A DNA stretch of 64,000 bases from the NCBI RefSeq assembly GCF_900096915.1, contig NZ_FMYK01000001.1, positions 248,001 to 312,000 on the forward strand, read 5' to 3'. The notes under the pieces are model-generated. The model was given only the letters and a program-made list of their open reading frames with translations. It searched no databases and was not told the origin of the DNA. The translations under genes were made by a program, and so were the position numbers. Numbering within the stretch: the first letter of the stretch is position 1; every line of letters starts with the position of its first letter. Shown here piece by piece: positions 9,324 through 18,502 of the stretch. This DNA comes from Acinetobacter marinus (GTDB taxonomy: Bacteria > Pseudomonadota > Gammaproteobacteria > Pseudomonadales > Moraxellaceae).

Positions 9324-9353
9324 GTTCAACAGCTGTAATTCTGTTGAACTTTT
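9324..9353 (+). terminator. Intrinsic terminator of gajAB
   Basis: GTTCAACAG pairs perfectly with CTGTTGAAC across an 8-nt loop, followed by TTTT. It is 54 bp after the gajB stop. Confidence 0.75.
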
Positions 9354-9412
9354 GTACTAAAAATTCGTTACTACGCCAAACCGTTAATCTCCAAGAACAA
9401 ATTTCAAAAATA

Positions 9413-9446
9413 AAAAAATCCAAACGTCTTAACATTTGGATTTTTT
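9413..9446. terminator. Bidirectional terminator between gajB and fpr
   Basis: AAAAAATCCAAA and TTTGGATTTTTT form a 12-bp stem with a 10-nt loop. It lies just past the stop of fpr (minus strand) and probably belongs to fpr, which would put the right edge of the foreign insert between about 9354 and 9412. Confidence 0.8.
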
Positions 9447-9471
9447 AACGCACAGCTTTTAAAGTAAAAAC

Positions 9472-10251
9472 TTACTTTTCAACAAAAGCACGTTCGATCA
9501 CATAGTCGCCCATCACACCCATACGCGGTGACTCAACCAAACCATGTTGATCAAGCAATGCCGCCACATCTTTCAAGAACGCAGGGCTACCGCAAAGCAT
9601 GGCACGATCGGTTTCACGATTGAATTTTGGCAAACCGATTTTTTCAAATAGCGTACCTTCTTCGATATGCGTGGTGACACGACCTTGCGTATGGAACGGC
9701 TCACGCGTCACGGTTGGGAAATAGATCAATTTTTCTTTGATCAACAAATCTTCAAACCATTCATTGTTTGGCAGTTCATCCAAGATCAAATCTTGATAAG
9801 CCAACTCACTGACATAACGTACACCGTGTACCAAGATCACTTTTTCATATTTTTCATAAGTTTCAGGATCACGAATCAGTGATAAAAATGGCGCAAGACC
9901 TGTACCTGAAGAAAGGAAATACAAATTTTTTCCAGGTAACAAATCATCATGCACCAAAGTACCTGTCGGTTTTTTCGAGATCAGAATCTCATCGCCAACT
10001 TGGACTTTTTGCAAGATCGACGTCAACGGACCGTCTTGTACCTTGATCGAGAAAAACTCTAACTCTTCCTCATAATTGGCACTGGCAATCGAGTAGGCAC
10101 GCATCAATGGTTTGCCATTCACTTCCAAACCGATCATCACAAACTGACCATTCTTAAAACGTAGGGCAGTGTCACGAGTGGTTTTAAAACTAAATAAAGT
10201 ATCATTCCAGTGATGAACGTGAGTGATACGTTCTACATTAAATGCAGCCAT
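9472..10251 (-). CDS. fpr: Ferredoxin/flavodoxin-NADP+ reductase
   Basis: A 259-residue FAD protein that transfers electrons between NADPH and ferredoxin or flavodoxin. The FAD-binding RAYSIAS motif is at residues 51-57. The NADP-binding part starts with SSGTGLAPFLSLIRDPETY, and MLCGSPAFLKD and a C-terminal aromatic-poor tail ending RAFVEK follow. The length matches bacterial Fpr (about 258). A single-gene unit with its own terminator, divergent from trmO. It commonly serves oxidative stress defence and iron-sulfur or biotin enzymes. Confidence 0.95.
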   Translation of the reverse strand: MAAFNVERITHVHHWNDTLFSFKTTRDTALRFKNGQFVMIGLEVNGKPLMRAYSIASANYEEELEFFSIKVQDGPLTSILQKVQVGDEILISKKPTGTLVHDDLLPGKNLYFLSSGTGLAPFLSLIRDPETYEKYEKVILVHGVRYVSELAYQDLILDELPNNEWFEDLLIKEKLIYFPTVTREPFHTQGRVTTHIEEGTLFEKIGLPKFNRETDRAMLCGSPAFLKDVAALLDQHGLVESPRMGVMGDYVIERAFVEK

Positions 10252-10348
10252 TTACTTCTCAATAATTGCTCAATAAAAACAGACTGCTATTCTAATCTAA
10301 AACTATTCTCGATACACTGAATATAATTAATGGTCTTTATCAAAAAAA

Positions 10349-11089
10349 GTGATGAATCATCAAATTTCTATACCAATTATCGGATATATGCGCTCACCTT
10401 ATGTCGAAAAATTTGGTATTCCAAGACAATCAAACCTAGTAAATACAACAAGTTATATTGAGCTGATTGCACCTTATGATGAGCTCAACGCATTTCAAGG
10501 GATAGCGCAGTTTAGTCACCTGTGGTTGCTTTGGCAATTTCATGCTAACGATATGAAAAAAAGTGATAAAGCGCAAAATATCAGCAAATCATTCCAGCCG
10601 ATGATTCGACCACCACGCTTAGGGGGCAATCAGAAAATCGGTGTGTTTGCCAGTCGCAGTATGTATCGACCATCGCAGATTGGTTTATCGGTAGTACAGT
10701 TTCTCGAAGTGAAAAAGGTAGACAATGTATTACGTTTGTATGTACAAGGTGCTGATATTTTGGATGGTACGCCGATTGTAGATATCAAACCGTATCTTGC
10801 CTATGCCGATGCAATTCCTGATGCCGTAAGTGGTTATGCACCTGATGCACCGCAGATTTTACAGGTCGTTTGGTCAGAAGAAGCTCTAATTCAAAAGAAA
10901 AATTTAATAAATGGAAAAAATGCGACTGAACAGATATTTCAAGAGTTAGAACAAGTGCTTGCGCAAAATCCAAAACCTGCCTATCACGATGATCCTGATC
11001 GGGTTTATGGACTCAGTTTTGCCAATCTAAATGTCAAATTTCATATTCAACAACAAAGCATTATGATCCTTGCTGTTGAACAGTGCTAA
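10349..11089 (+). CDS. trmO: tRNA (N6-threonylcarbamoyladenosine 37-N6)-methyltransferase TrmO
   Basis: A 246-residue protein of the TsaA/TrmO family, which methylates t6A37 in ACY-decoding tRNA-Thr with SAM. The N-terminal beta-barrel is recognisable by IGYMRSPYVEKFGIPRQ and by RPPRLGGNQ-KIGVFASRSMYRPSQIGLS. The C-terminal part (DDPDRVYGLSFANLNVKF) is also typical. The start may be GTG 10349 or the next codon ATG 10352. Divergent from fpr, convergent with the LysE-like gene. Confidence 0.93.
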   Translation: MMNHQISIPIIGYMRSPYVEKFGIPRQSNLVNTTSYIELIAPYDELNAFQGIAQFSHLWLLWQFHANDMKKSDKAQNISKSFQPMIRPPRLGGNQKIGVFASRSMYRPSQIGLSVVQFLEVKKVDNVLRLYVQGADILDGTPIVDIKPYLAYADAIPDAVSGYAPDAPQILQVVWSEEALIQKKNLINGKNATEQIFQELEQVLAQNPKPAYHDDPDRVYGLSFANLNVKFHIQQQSIMILAVEQC

Positions 11090-11125
11090 ATCTACTTTTG
11101 TATCTACATTTATGCAGATGGTGAA

Positions 11126-11776
11126 TTATTTTTGACTACTTAACGCCAGCTTAATTCCTAAAAATGCCAACGATCCTGCAAATACACGTTGAATCGCTCG
11201 ACTGATTTTTTGGGATTGCATCAGATAATGGCTCATTTGATGGGCGATCAGACCATAGCCAATAAAGACAACCAAGGTCATCAGCATAAATACTAGTCCC
11301 AATGTGATCATCGCAGCGATCGGCTGAGTGGCTTGCTGTGGTAAGAATTGCGGTAAGAATGCCAAAAAGAAAATCGACAGCTTGGGATTTAATGCGTTAA
11401 TTAACAAACCCTTATACGCAATACTAAATAGATTGTTTTGCTTGGTGTCTTGCGATTGATCAGACTTGGCTAAGTCATCTTTGTTGAGGTTTAAAAGATC
11501 ACTAGAGCGCCAAACAGACCACGCCAGATAGAGTAAATAGACTGCACCGAGATACTTCAGCACCATAAATGCCAGCGCACTGGTATGAAAAATCACCGCC
11601 AATCCGCCCAAGCTGGCAAGGAGCGACGGCACGATACCGAAAGTACAGCCGATGGATGCAGCGATACTTGCACTTGCACCTTTGGTCAAACCATTGAAAA
11701 TGGTATATAACACGCCCGTACCTGGGATCAGGATCACGATCAATGATGTGGTTAAAAATTCCCATGAGATGTGCAT
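11126..11776 (-). CDS. LysE/RhtB-family amino-acid exporter
   Basis: A 216-residue inner-membrane protein with about six hydrophobic segments. It starts with the family pattern SLIVILIPGTGVLYTIFNGLTKGASASIAASIGCTFGI. Residues NALNPKLSIFFLAFLPQF match the conserved central helix. These transporters export amino acids such as lysine, threonine, homoserine lactones or cysteine; the substrate cannot be told from sequence. A monocistronic unit with a GGAAG site upstream of ATG 11776. Confidence 0.9.
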   Translation of the reverse strand: MHISWEFLTTSLIVILIPGTGVLYTIFNGLTKGASASIAASIGCTFGIVPSLLASLGGLAVIFHTSALAFMVLKYLGAVYLLYLAWSVWRSSDLLNLNKDDLAKSDQSQDTKQNNLFSIAYKGLLINALNPKLSIFFLAFLPQFLPQQATQPIAAMITLGLVFMLMTLVVFIGYGLIAHQMSHYLMQSQKISRAIQRVFAGSLAFLGIKLALSSQK

Positions 11777-11955
11777 TTTTCTTCCTTATTTTGCAGACCA
11801 CTATTATGCAAAGCGCTGATCTAGCAAGTATGCCATGAAAAGATCAACTGTCGACTAAACGCACCAGTTTTCTTTAGTACTTTTTAGTTTTCATCTTTCA
11901 TTTCGTATTTCACATTCAGCGCATTGCTTTACGCTCAAATTTTTGATTTAGCAGA

Positions 11956-13149
11956 TTAAATAAAGTAATGATCTTGCTGCTTACAGTGCAAGCAACTAAA
12001 AGAGACATATTCTTCAGTTGAATATTCAATGGTCAGATCACGGCTACCACATTGAATACAATGACATTCTGCGAAAAAACGGATTTTCGGCAAGATCAGT
12101 TGCCATGATTTCCATAAAGGCTGTTGATAGACCTTTTCATCAAGTTTTAAAAACCGATGCAGGAAAATCTCCGTCATTTGCGAGCGTGGCATATCTTGCG
12201 GACGGGATAAGTTTTGCGTTTCCCAATGTTGTTCGATGCCACGTTGCCGATATTCCAGCAGTGTTTTGCGTAGTCGGTTGGTATTCACATAATTTTGATT
12301 GGACGGCTGTAATAGCTTTTTTTCTGCTAAATAATTCAGCGCACGATCAATCAAAAAGTAGATTTGCGTCACGGCAAGTTCATTGAGTAATGTTTGAAAG
12401 TGATCAATCAAGGCTTGATTGCCATAAAACTGCACTTTTAACGCCAGGCAACGATATTGGCAAAAATGCAAAAGTTCATGTGCCAAGATCAGTTGCAATG
12501 TTTGTTTGACTTCATTACTGCTACGAAACGGTACGCCTTGACAAAAATCTCGATAGAACCAAGCACGAAGCTGTTCCGTGATACTGAGTAGGCTCGGCTC
12601 TCGATAACCTTGTAGCTTTAGGTTGGTATAATATTGTTCTGCATTTTCCGAGTGTTGTTTTTCTATAAGCGGTTTTTCCAGCAAATAGTCGTTATGAATC
12701 ATTTGCTGTTTCAGCATTTTAAACAGTTGATAGCTCGGTGCGATCTGCGTGGAGCGATAATGGGAAAAATCCACAAATTGCGCATGCGCATGGTGATGAT
12801 CGACCATGCCATCGAGCAAACTGAGTAAAAATAATTTTTCCAATAAACTTAAATCATCCAGCAGATATTCAACATTGTCTTCGGCACGTTGCTTTTGTCG
12901 TTGTTGTTCTTTGCGTTCGCTGTATAAACTGTTTTGAATCGATTTTTTGCGTTGCTTTAAACAATATTCGCAGTGACAACTTTGTCCGCCATTTTGCACG
13001 AACTGACAATGACCGCAATGTGAGCACTGATAATAGCTCATCGGCTGTTGATAATATTCTGCCTCGATCCAGTACATGGCTGCTTGACAGGCGGAACAAT
13101 GCTGACTGGCATCCAATTGCTTTTGGAAAATTTGACTGACTTCGGGCAT
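11956..13149 (-). CDS. Unrecognised protein with zinc-binding Cys clusters and an HExxH motif
   Basis: A 397-residue protein of no family I can name. The N-terminus has a dense Cys set: C18xxC21, C42xxC45xxC48, and C58xC60xxC63. A Gln/Arg-rich charged helix (residues 70-92) follows. A zinc-protease-like HELLH sits at 224-228 within LQLILAHELLHFCQYR. The C-terminus has another CxxC pair set (CHCIQCGSRD and CLHC). The pattern of two terminal zinc ribbons around a possible metallopeptidase helix suggests an SprT-like or DNA-associated role, but this is inference. No signal peptide. A monocistronic unit, divergent from the SMR pump gene. Confidence 0.65.
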   Translation of the reverse strand: MPEVSQIFQKQLDASQHCSACQAAMYWIEAEYYQQPMSYYQCSHCGHCQFVQNGGQSCHCEYCLKQRKKSIQNSLYSERKEQQRQKQRAEDNVEYLLDDLSLLEKLFLLSLLDGMVDHHHAHAQFVDFSHYRSTQIAPSYQLFKMLKQQMIHNDYLLEKPLIEKQHSENAEQYYTNLKLQGYREPSLLSITEQLRAWFYRDFCQGVPFRSSNEVKQTLQLILAHELLHFCQYRCLALKVQFYGNQALIDHFQTLLNELAVTQIYFLIDRALNYLAEKKLLQPSNQNYVNTNRLRKTLLEYRQRGIEQHWETQNLSRPQDMPRSQMTEIFLHRFLKLDEKVYQQPLWKSWQLILPKIRFFAECHCIQCGSRDLTIEYSTEEYVSFSCLHCKQQDHYFI

Positions 13150-13298
13150 AGTACAGATTTGACGATCGAGTGAAAGTGGGAATGTGCTATTGTAAAGTAT
13201 CCAACGTATTTTATCGTGTAAATTTTTAATCGATTGCCAGAAAAAGATTTAAAATCATTTATAATTTAACGACTTAATTTAATGAGCTGTGTAGGTGG

Positions 13299-13637
13299 AT
13301 GATGTTAAAAAGCTATTTGATTCTTGCCTTTGCGATTGCGTGTGAAGTAATTGCGACCACCGCTTTAGTACGTTCAGAAGGCTTTACCAAGATGATTCCA
13401 GTTGCAGTGATGATTATTGGTTATGGCATTGCATTTTATTGTCTCAGCATCGTCAGTAAGACTATTCCGATTGGTATCACTTATGCCTTGTGGAGCGGTT
13501 TGGGCATTGTGCTGATTTCGGTTGTGGGTTGGATTTATTTGAATCAAAGGCTTGATCTGCCTGCGCAGATTGGCATCGCTTTCATTATTGTAGGGGTGTT
13601 GGTGATTAATTTGTTTTCAAAATCTGTTTCACACTAA
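13299..13637 (+). CDS. abeS: Small multidrug resistance (SMR) efflux protein, AbeS/EmrE-like
   Basis: A 110-112-residue protein with four transmembrane helices. It has the SMR signature AIACEVIATTAL, whose Glu corresponds to the proton/drug-binding Glu14 of EmrE, and TIPIGITYALWSGLGIVLISVVGW in the third and fourth helices. It works as a dimer in the inner membrane, exchanging protons for cationic drugs. The sequence resembles Acinetobacter AbeS. Start is ATG 13299 or the next ATG 13302; AGGTGG lies upstream. The exact substrate range cannot be read. Confidence 0.85.
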   Translation: MMLKSYLILAFAIACEVIATTALVRSEGFTKMIPVAVMIIGYGIAFYCLSIVSKTIPIGITYALWSGLGIVLISVVGWIYLNQRLDLPAQIGIAFIIVGVLVINLFSKSVSH

Positions 13638-13742
13638 GCACAAAAAACAATCGTGCTGTAGTCAATGTGCCTTTAAAATCAATCATTCGCCATTACTTAA
13701 TATTGCATAGTTTAAATTGAATTCACATGAAAGGATAATTAT

Positions 13743-16358
13743 ATGAATATTGCTGTCGATACGCCTAGCGTCCCTGAAACCGTCTATTTAAAAGATTACA
13801 CGCCACCTGCCTTTGCGGTGAGCAGCATCGACTTGGATATTCGTGTATTTGATACATACAGTGAAGTCACTGCCAAACTGGATATGCAACGTCAGCATGC
13901 AGGGGATTTGCTACTACTTGGGCGAGATTTAGAATTAAAATCAATCAAAATCAATGGTCAACAGCTTAGCCCTGAACATTATCAACTTGATAGCGAACAA
14001 CTCATCATTGCCAATACACCTGATCAAGCAATGGTCGAAACGGTAGTCATCATTCACCCTGAGTCAAATACACAGCTCGAAGGTCTGTACAAAGCAGGTG
14101 ATGATCTTTTTGTTACGCAAAACGAGCCTGAAGGCTTCCGTAAAATTACCTTTTATCCTGATCGTCCAGACGTGCTGTCGGTATTTACTACGCGTGTCGA
14201 AGCGGACAAAAAATTCCCTGTGTTACTTGCCAATGGTAACTTGATTGAAAAAGGTGAGTTGGACGGCGGTCGTCACTATACGGTTTGGCAAGATCCAACC
14301 AAGAAACCGAGCTATTTATTTGCCTGTGTGATTGGTGATTTACAAGTGTTGAAAGACAGCTACACCACCATCGAAGGGCGTGACGTGGCGTTGGAAATTT
14401 ACGCCGAAGCCAAAGACATTCCAAAGTGCCATATCGCCATGCAAGCCCTGAAAGATTCGATGAAATGGGACGAAGTGCATTACGGTCGTCCGTATGATTT
14501 GGACAATTATATGATCGTGGCGACCAGTGCATTCAACATGGGCGCAATGGAAAATAAGGGCTTAAATATTTTCAATACCTCGTGTGTGCTTGCTGATCCT
14601 GAATACACCACCGATGCAGCGATCATGCGGGTGCAGTCGGTGATTGCCCATGAATATTTCCATAACTGGACGGGCAATCGCATTACTTGCCGTGACTGGT
14701 TCCAACTCTGTCTAAAAGAAGGTTTAACGGTTTTCCGTGATCAATCATTCTCGGAAGATTTGCAGTCGGCGGCGGTACAGCGCATTGATGATGTATCGGT
14801 GTTGAAGTCGCACCAATTCCCTGAAGATGCAGGACCATTATCGCATCCTGCACGCCCCGATCATTTTGTTGAGATTAATAATTTCTACACCGCAACGGTC
14901 TATGAAAAAGGTGCGGAAATTTCTCGCATGATGGCGACTTTATTGGGTAAAGAAAAATTCCGTCTCGGCACAGATGAATATTTCAAACGTCATGATGGGC
15001 AAGCCGTAACAGTCGAGGATTGGGTGGCAGCACTGAGCGCAGGTTCGGGTGTGGACTTGTCAGCATTTCTGACGTGGTACAACCAACCGGGTACGCCAAC
15101 GCTCGAAGTCAATGAAGAATATGACGCCACCACGCATGTCTATACCTTGCGTTTAAAACAAAGCGTCAAACCACACACCAAATATCCAAGTCTTAAAGCT
15201 GTTCCGATTCCTGTTGCGATTGCGCTGTTCGATGCGGAAACAGGTGAGCAGTTTGAGCTCGATAGCGAGTCTCTGACTGAAAACCATGTCAAAGATGGCA
15301 TGATTTTATTTGATCAAGATGAGGCGACGGTTCACTTTAACAACGTGACCAATCGCCCAGTGGTGTCATTACTGCGTAATTTCTCTGCACCTGTGAATCT
15401 TGAATTTGCCTATAACGATGCCGAGCTTGCGTTCTTGCTTCAGCATGAAACCAGTGGCTTTAACCAATGGCAGGCAGCGCAGTCCTTACTTGAAAACATT
15501 TTGCTGAAAAATCATGATTCAAGTGTGTATTTGGACGCCATTACCAATGCAAAATTGTTGCCTGAGTTGATTAAAACTGATCCAAATCTTGCTTCTCGAT
15601 TATTGGATGTGCCATCAGAAAGCTATTTGGCAAGTCGCATAGATAGTGACTATCGTCCTGAAATTGTCGAAATCAAACGTGAAGCCTTGCTCAATGATTT
15701 AGCAAAACAATTTGGTGAGTTTTGGCAAAATATTTATTCAACACTTGATCCAAAGTCGCAAGCTGAGTTTAGCCAAGCGATGGGTATTCGAGCACTGCGG
15801 AATATTGCACTCACTATGATGGCTCGACAAGGTTCTACGGAAGTATTTGATTTAGCCTATCAGCAATATCAAATGACTGACAATATGACCGAGCGTCTTG
15901 GTGCGTTACGTGTTTTAGTTTGGTTTGATGCACCGCAAGCGTCGGATGCGTTGCAGGATTTTTATGATCGTTTTAAAGACGAAGATTTAGCGATTGATCA
16001 ATGGTTTATGATCCAAGCAGCGCATCCTCGTGCCGACCAAGCAAGTATTGAGCAGTTGGTGGCACATCCTGATTATGATCTCGGTACACCGAATCGTATT
16101 CGAGCAATCACAGGCGGACTCGGCTCACGTCCTGTGAATCTTTGGGGAGATGTTGGGACGGCGCACTTTATCAACTTGGCAAAAATTATGGATCAGAAAA
16201 ATCCAATCGTTGGCTCTCGCATGATCCAAGCCTTGTCACGTTGGTATACTTTGAGTGAACCTAAGCGCAGTGAATTGAAAGAAAAACTGCAAACACTACA
16301 AGGTCAAGCCAAATCCAAAAATGTGGTGGAAACCATCAATAGTATGCTGAATATTTAA
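13743..16358 (+). CDS. pepN: Aminopeptidase N (M1 family)
   Basis: An 871-residue zinc aminopeptidase that removes N-terminal residues from peptides in the cytoplasm. The substrate-binding GAMEN motif is at 267-271. The zinc motif HEYFH is at 303-307, followed by NWTGNR, and the third ligand lies in LKEGLTVFRDQ. The length fits the bacterial PepN class with its C-terminal helical domain. AAAGGA precedes the ATG. A rho-independent terminator follows. Confidence 0.97.
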   Translation: MNIAVDTPSVPETVYLKDYTPPAFAVSSIDLDIRVFDTYSEVTAKLDMQRQHAGDLLLLGRDLELKSIKINGQQLSPEHYQLDSEQLIIANTPDQAMVETVVIIHPESNTQLEGLYKAGDDLFVTQNEPEGFRKITFYPDRPDVLSVFTTRVEADKKFPVLLANGNLIEKGELDGGRHYTVWQDPTKKPSYLFACVIGDLQVLKDSYTTIEGRDVALEIYAEAKDIPKCHIAMQALKDSMKWDEVHYGRPYDLDNYMIVATSAFNMGAMENKGLNIFNTSCVLADPEYTTDAAIMRVQSVIAHEYFHNWTGNRITCRDWFQLCLKEGLTVFRDQSFSEDLQSAAVQRIDDVSVLKSHQFPEDAGPLSHPARPDHFVEINNFYTATVYEKGAEISRMMATLLGKEKFRLGTDEYFKRHDGQAVTVEDWVAALSAGSGVDLSAFLTWYNQPGTPTLEVNEEYDATTHVYTLRLKQSVKPHTKYPSLKAVPIPVAIALFDAETGEQFELDSESLTENHVKDGMILFDQDEATVHFNNVTNRPVVSLLRNFSAPVNLEFAYNDAELAFLLQHETSGFNQWQAAQSLLENILLKNHDSSVYLDAITNAKLLPELIKTDPNLASRLLDVPSESYLASRIDSDYRPEIVEIKREALLNDLAKQFGEFWQNIYSTLDPKSQAEFSQAMGIRALRNIALTMMARQGSTEVFDLAYQQYQMTDNMTERLGALRVLVWFDAPQASDALQDFYDRFKDEDLAIDQWFMIQAAHPRADQASIEQLVAHPDYDLGTPNRIRAITGGLGSRPVNLWGDVGTAHFINLAKIMDQKNPIVGSRMIQALSRWYTLSEPKRSELKEKLQTLQGQAKSKNVVETINSMLNI

Positions 16359-16414
16359 GGGCTGGATTGATTGAGCTCATTTTTAACTGAGCATCTCAAC
16401 TAAATGAGATAAAG

Positions 16415-16439
16415 TGCCTGATTTCGATCAGGCATTTTT
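16415..16439 (+). terminator. Intrinsic terminator of pepN
   Basis: TGCCTGAT pairs with ATCAGGCA around a TTCG tetraloop, followed by TTTTT. Confidence 0.9.
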
Positions 16440-16592
16440 ATGCGCATAACACTTCAAATGAAAACTTTTTGAAGAAATGCTTTGAATAAGAATAATTTTC
16501 AAATAGAATTATAGCAATCTTACAGTACATTTCTAAATCAGTAAGGTTAGGATTTTTAAAGACAAATTTTTATTATAAAGTGAGTATAAACA

Positions 16593-17015
16593 ATGTCAGG
16601 TCAATATCAATATGCGGGATTCTGGATACGCCTTGCGGCACTCATCATTGATGGCATAATTTTAGCCATTATCTTTACCCCGATTACCTTTTTATTTAGC
16701 TCAGATGCGGATCTGCAAAATCCAATGGCATTTACCACAGTCGATTTCATTACACAATTTATCGGCATCATTTTTGTGGTTTTCTGTTGGGTCAAATTTG
16801 CAGGTACACCTGGTAAACGTTTGTTAAAACTGAAAGTGCTTGATGAAGCCACAGGCAATCAATTGACGCTAGGACAAGCGATTCTCCGTTACATTGGCTA
16901 CATTCCATCTGCGATCGTGTTTGGTTTGGGCTATTTGTGGGTGATTTGGGATGGTAAAAAGCAAGGCTGGCACGACAAGATTGCCAAAACTGTGGTGGTC
17001 AAAGAAATCAATTAA
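16593..17015 (+). CDS. RDD-family membrane protein
   Basis: A 140-residue inner-membrane protein of the RDD family. GFWIRLAALIIDGIIL contains the conserved Arg and Asp in helix 1, and GTPGKRLLKLKVLDEATG is the cytosolic family motif. There are three hydrophobic segments. The C-terminus has the family pattern WDGKKQGWHDKIAKTVVV. RDD proteins are of unclear function, with some linked to ion exchange or small-molecule transport. Followed by a short hairpin at 17031. Confidence 0.85.
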   Translation: MSGQYQYAGFWIRLAALIIDGIILAIIFTPITFLFSSDADLQNPMAFTTVDFITQFIGIIFVVFCWVKFAGTPGKRLLKLKVLDEATGNQLTLGQAILRYIGYIPSAIVFGLGYLWVIWDGKKQGWHDKIAKTVVVKEIN

Positions 17016-17030
17016 CTTATTTTTATAAAG

Positions 17031-17053
17031 AAATGGCGCCTAGTGCGCCATTT
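17031..17053. terminator. Hairpin after RDD gene, possible terminator
   Basis: AAATGGCGC and GCGCCATTT make a perfect 9-bp stem with a 5-nt loop. The T-run is only three bases, so termination would be weak. Confidence 0.5.
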
Positions 17054-17160
17054 CAGATTCTGATTTAGCTTGTTGATGATATTTAGGTAGTTTTAGCAGA
17101 TGACAAGCCCGTGATCGCACCATAAAATAAAATAAATTTAGGCTTAGGATTTCTCCCGAC

Positions 17161-17772
17161 ATGATCAGCGCAAAAGAAGCATTACAACGACTTAAAGAGG
17201 GCAACCAAAACTTTGTCAACGGTGAAGTAAAGTACAAGCAATTTACACATCAAGAGCGTGCCGACCTCTCTGGCGGACAAGATCCATTTGCGATTATTTT
17301 GGGATGTTCAGATTCTCGAGTTCCTGCTGAAATCGTTTTTGATCAAGGGCTTGGCGATTTGTTTGTGATTCGTGTGGCGGGCAATATTGTCGCACCATCG
17401 CAAGTAGGAAGTGTGGAATTTGCGGCGGAACATTTTAGCTGTCCTTTGGTGGTGGTGCTGGGTCATAGTCACTGCGGGGCAATCCAAGCGACCATTGATA
17501 CCTTGGTCAATCCAGATGTGCCACATTCGAGCAATCTGATGTCGATTGTCAATCGTGTCCGTCCTGCAGTGGAAATGCTATTTCAAACCGATCTAAAAAG
17601 TGATGTCGACAAACTGTCTAAACATGCTGTTCGTGCCAATGTTTTTGCATCAGTCAATCAATTGCGCCATGGTTCGACTGTGCTTGAAAATCTGACCCAA
17701 CAAGGCAAACTCATGATCGTCGGTGCAGAATATTCTCTCGAGACAGGGCAAGTGGAATTTTTTGATTACTAG
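17161..17772 (+). CDS. Beta-class carbonic anhydrase
   Basis: A 203-residue zinc enzyme interconverting CO2 and bicarbonate. The zinc ligands are Cys49 in GCSDSR, and His102 and Cys105 in GHSHCGA. The Asp51-Arg53 dyad is intact. Length and the VAGNIV segment fit the plant-like bacterial beta class. It stands alone with its own promoter region. Bicarbonate supply for carboxylases is the usual role. Confidence 0.95.
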   Translation: MISAKEALQRLKEGNQNFVNGEVKYKQFTHQERADLSGGQDPFAIILGCSDSRVPAEIVFDQGLGDLFVIRVAGNIVAPSQVGSVEFAAEHFSCPLVVVLGHSHCGAIQATIDTLVNPDVPHSSNLMSIVNRVRPAVEMLFQTDLKSDVDKLSKHAVRANVFASVNQLRHGSTVLENLTQQGKLMIVGAEYSLETGQVEFFDY

Positions 17773-18016
17773 ATGACTCATCGCTTGTGTTTGATGTGAG
17801 ATGTAAGCTGTGAATTGCAACACAATGTGAGTGATTGACCGAAAAAGTGAATCTTGAGTTATTATTTACCTATAGCAATCCGTGCCAGTCATGTTATAAC
17901 AGGTACGGAAAGATCAACGTGCTTTTTTTGCGAATAGTTTAGATTTATCCGATATGAATAAATTTATTGCAGCCGATTGATCAAAGTCTTTCAACAAGGA
18001 AAATTGAGGAATATTC

Positions 18017-18403
18017 ATGCCTGCTTTTTTAACTGAAGATTGGTTTAATACCGTAGAACAACTTACTGCAGAAGCGGGAGATTTAAACTTACCACCTGCC
18101 TTAGAAAATTTAGCGATTAACTTGGTGGTTGCCAATGCTGATGGTTCAAATGCTGAACTGGCATTAGATGGCGGGAAAATCAAAAAAGGTTTGGCAGATA
18201 ACGCAAAAACCACTCTCAACATGGATGCTGAAACGCTTCGTAAAGTTTTCTTAGAATTTGACTTAAATGCGGCAATGCAAGCATTTATGACAGGTCAAAT
18301 CAAAGTGCAAGGCGATATGAGCCAGTTGATGGCGCTACAAACTGCTAAGCCAAGTGCCGAGCAAAAAGCCTTGTTCAAAAAAGTATTAGAAAATACCAAC
18401 TAA
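18017..18403 (+). CDS. SCP2 sterol-binding domain protein
   Basis: A 128-residue protein consisting of a single SCP-2 domain, which in bacteria binds acyl or lipid ligands in a hydrophobic tunnel. The middle (LAINLVVANADGSNAELALDGGKI) and the C-terminal half (AETLRKVFLEFDLNAAMQAF, MTGQIKVQGDMSQLMALQ) fit the family. No signal peptide. GAGGAA precedes the ATG. The actual ligand is unknown. Confidence 0.85.
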   Translation: MPAFLTEDWFNTVEQLTAEAGDLNLPPALENLAINLVVANADGSNAELALDGGKIKKGLADNAKTTLNMDAETLRKVFLEFDLNAAMQAFMTGQIKVQGDMSQLMALQTAKPSAEQKALFKKVLENTN

Positions 18404-18429
18404 TTTTTCATTACTTTTTGATGATCCAT

Positions 18430-18460
18430 AAAAAACTCAAACCGCGGTTTGAGTTTTTTT
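18430..18460. terminator. Bidirectional terminator between SCP2 gene and thiG
   Basis: AAAAAACTCAAACCG and CGGTTTGAGTTTTTT form a nearly perfect palindrome with no loop spacer other than the central CG. A-run and T-run serve the minus- and plus-strand genes. Confidence 0.85.
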
Positions 18461-18502
18461 ATTGCTGAAATTGGTTAATCTGAAAATGATAGAATCGATT
18501 GA

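Noticed and set aside
9226..9435. Minus-strand open frame right of gajB as the missing 5' part of the disrupted gene
   Set aside because: Its translation has no Wzz-like features, runs through two terminator hairpins and has no ribosome site.
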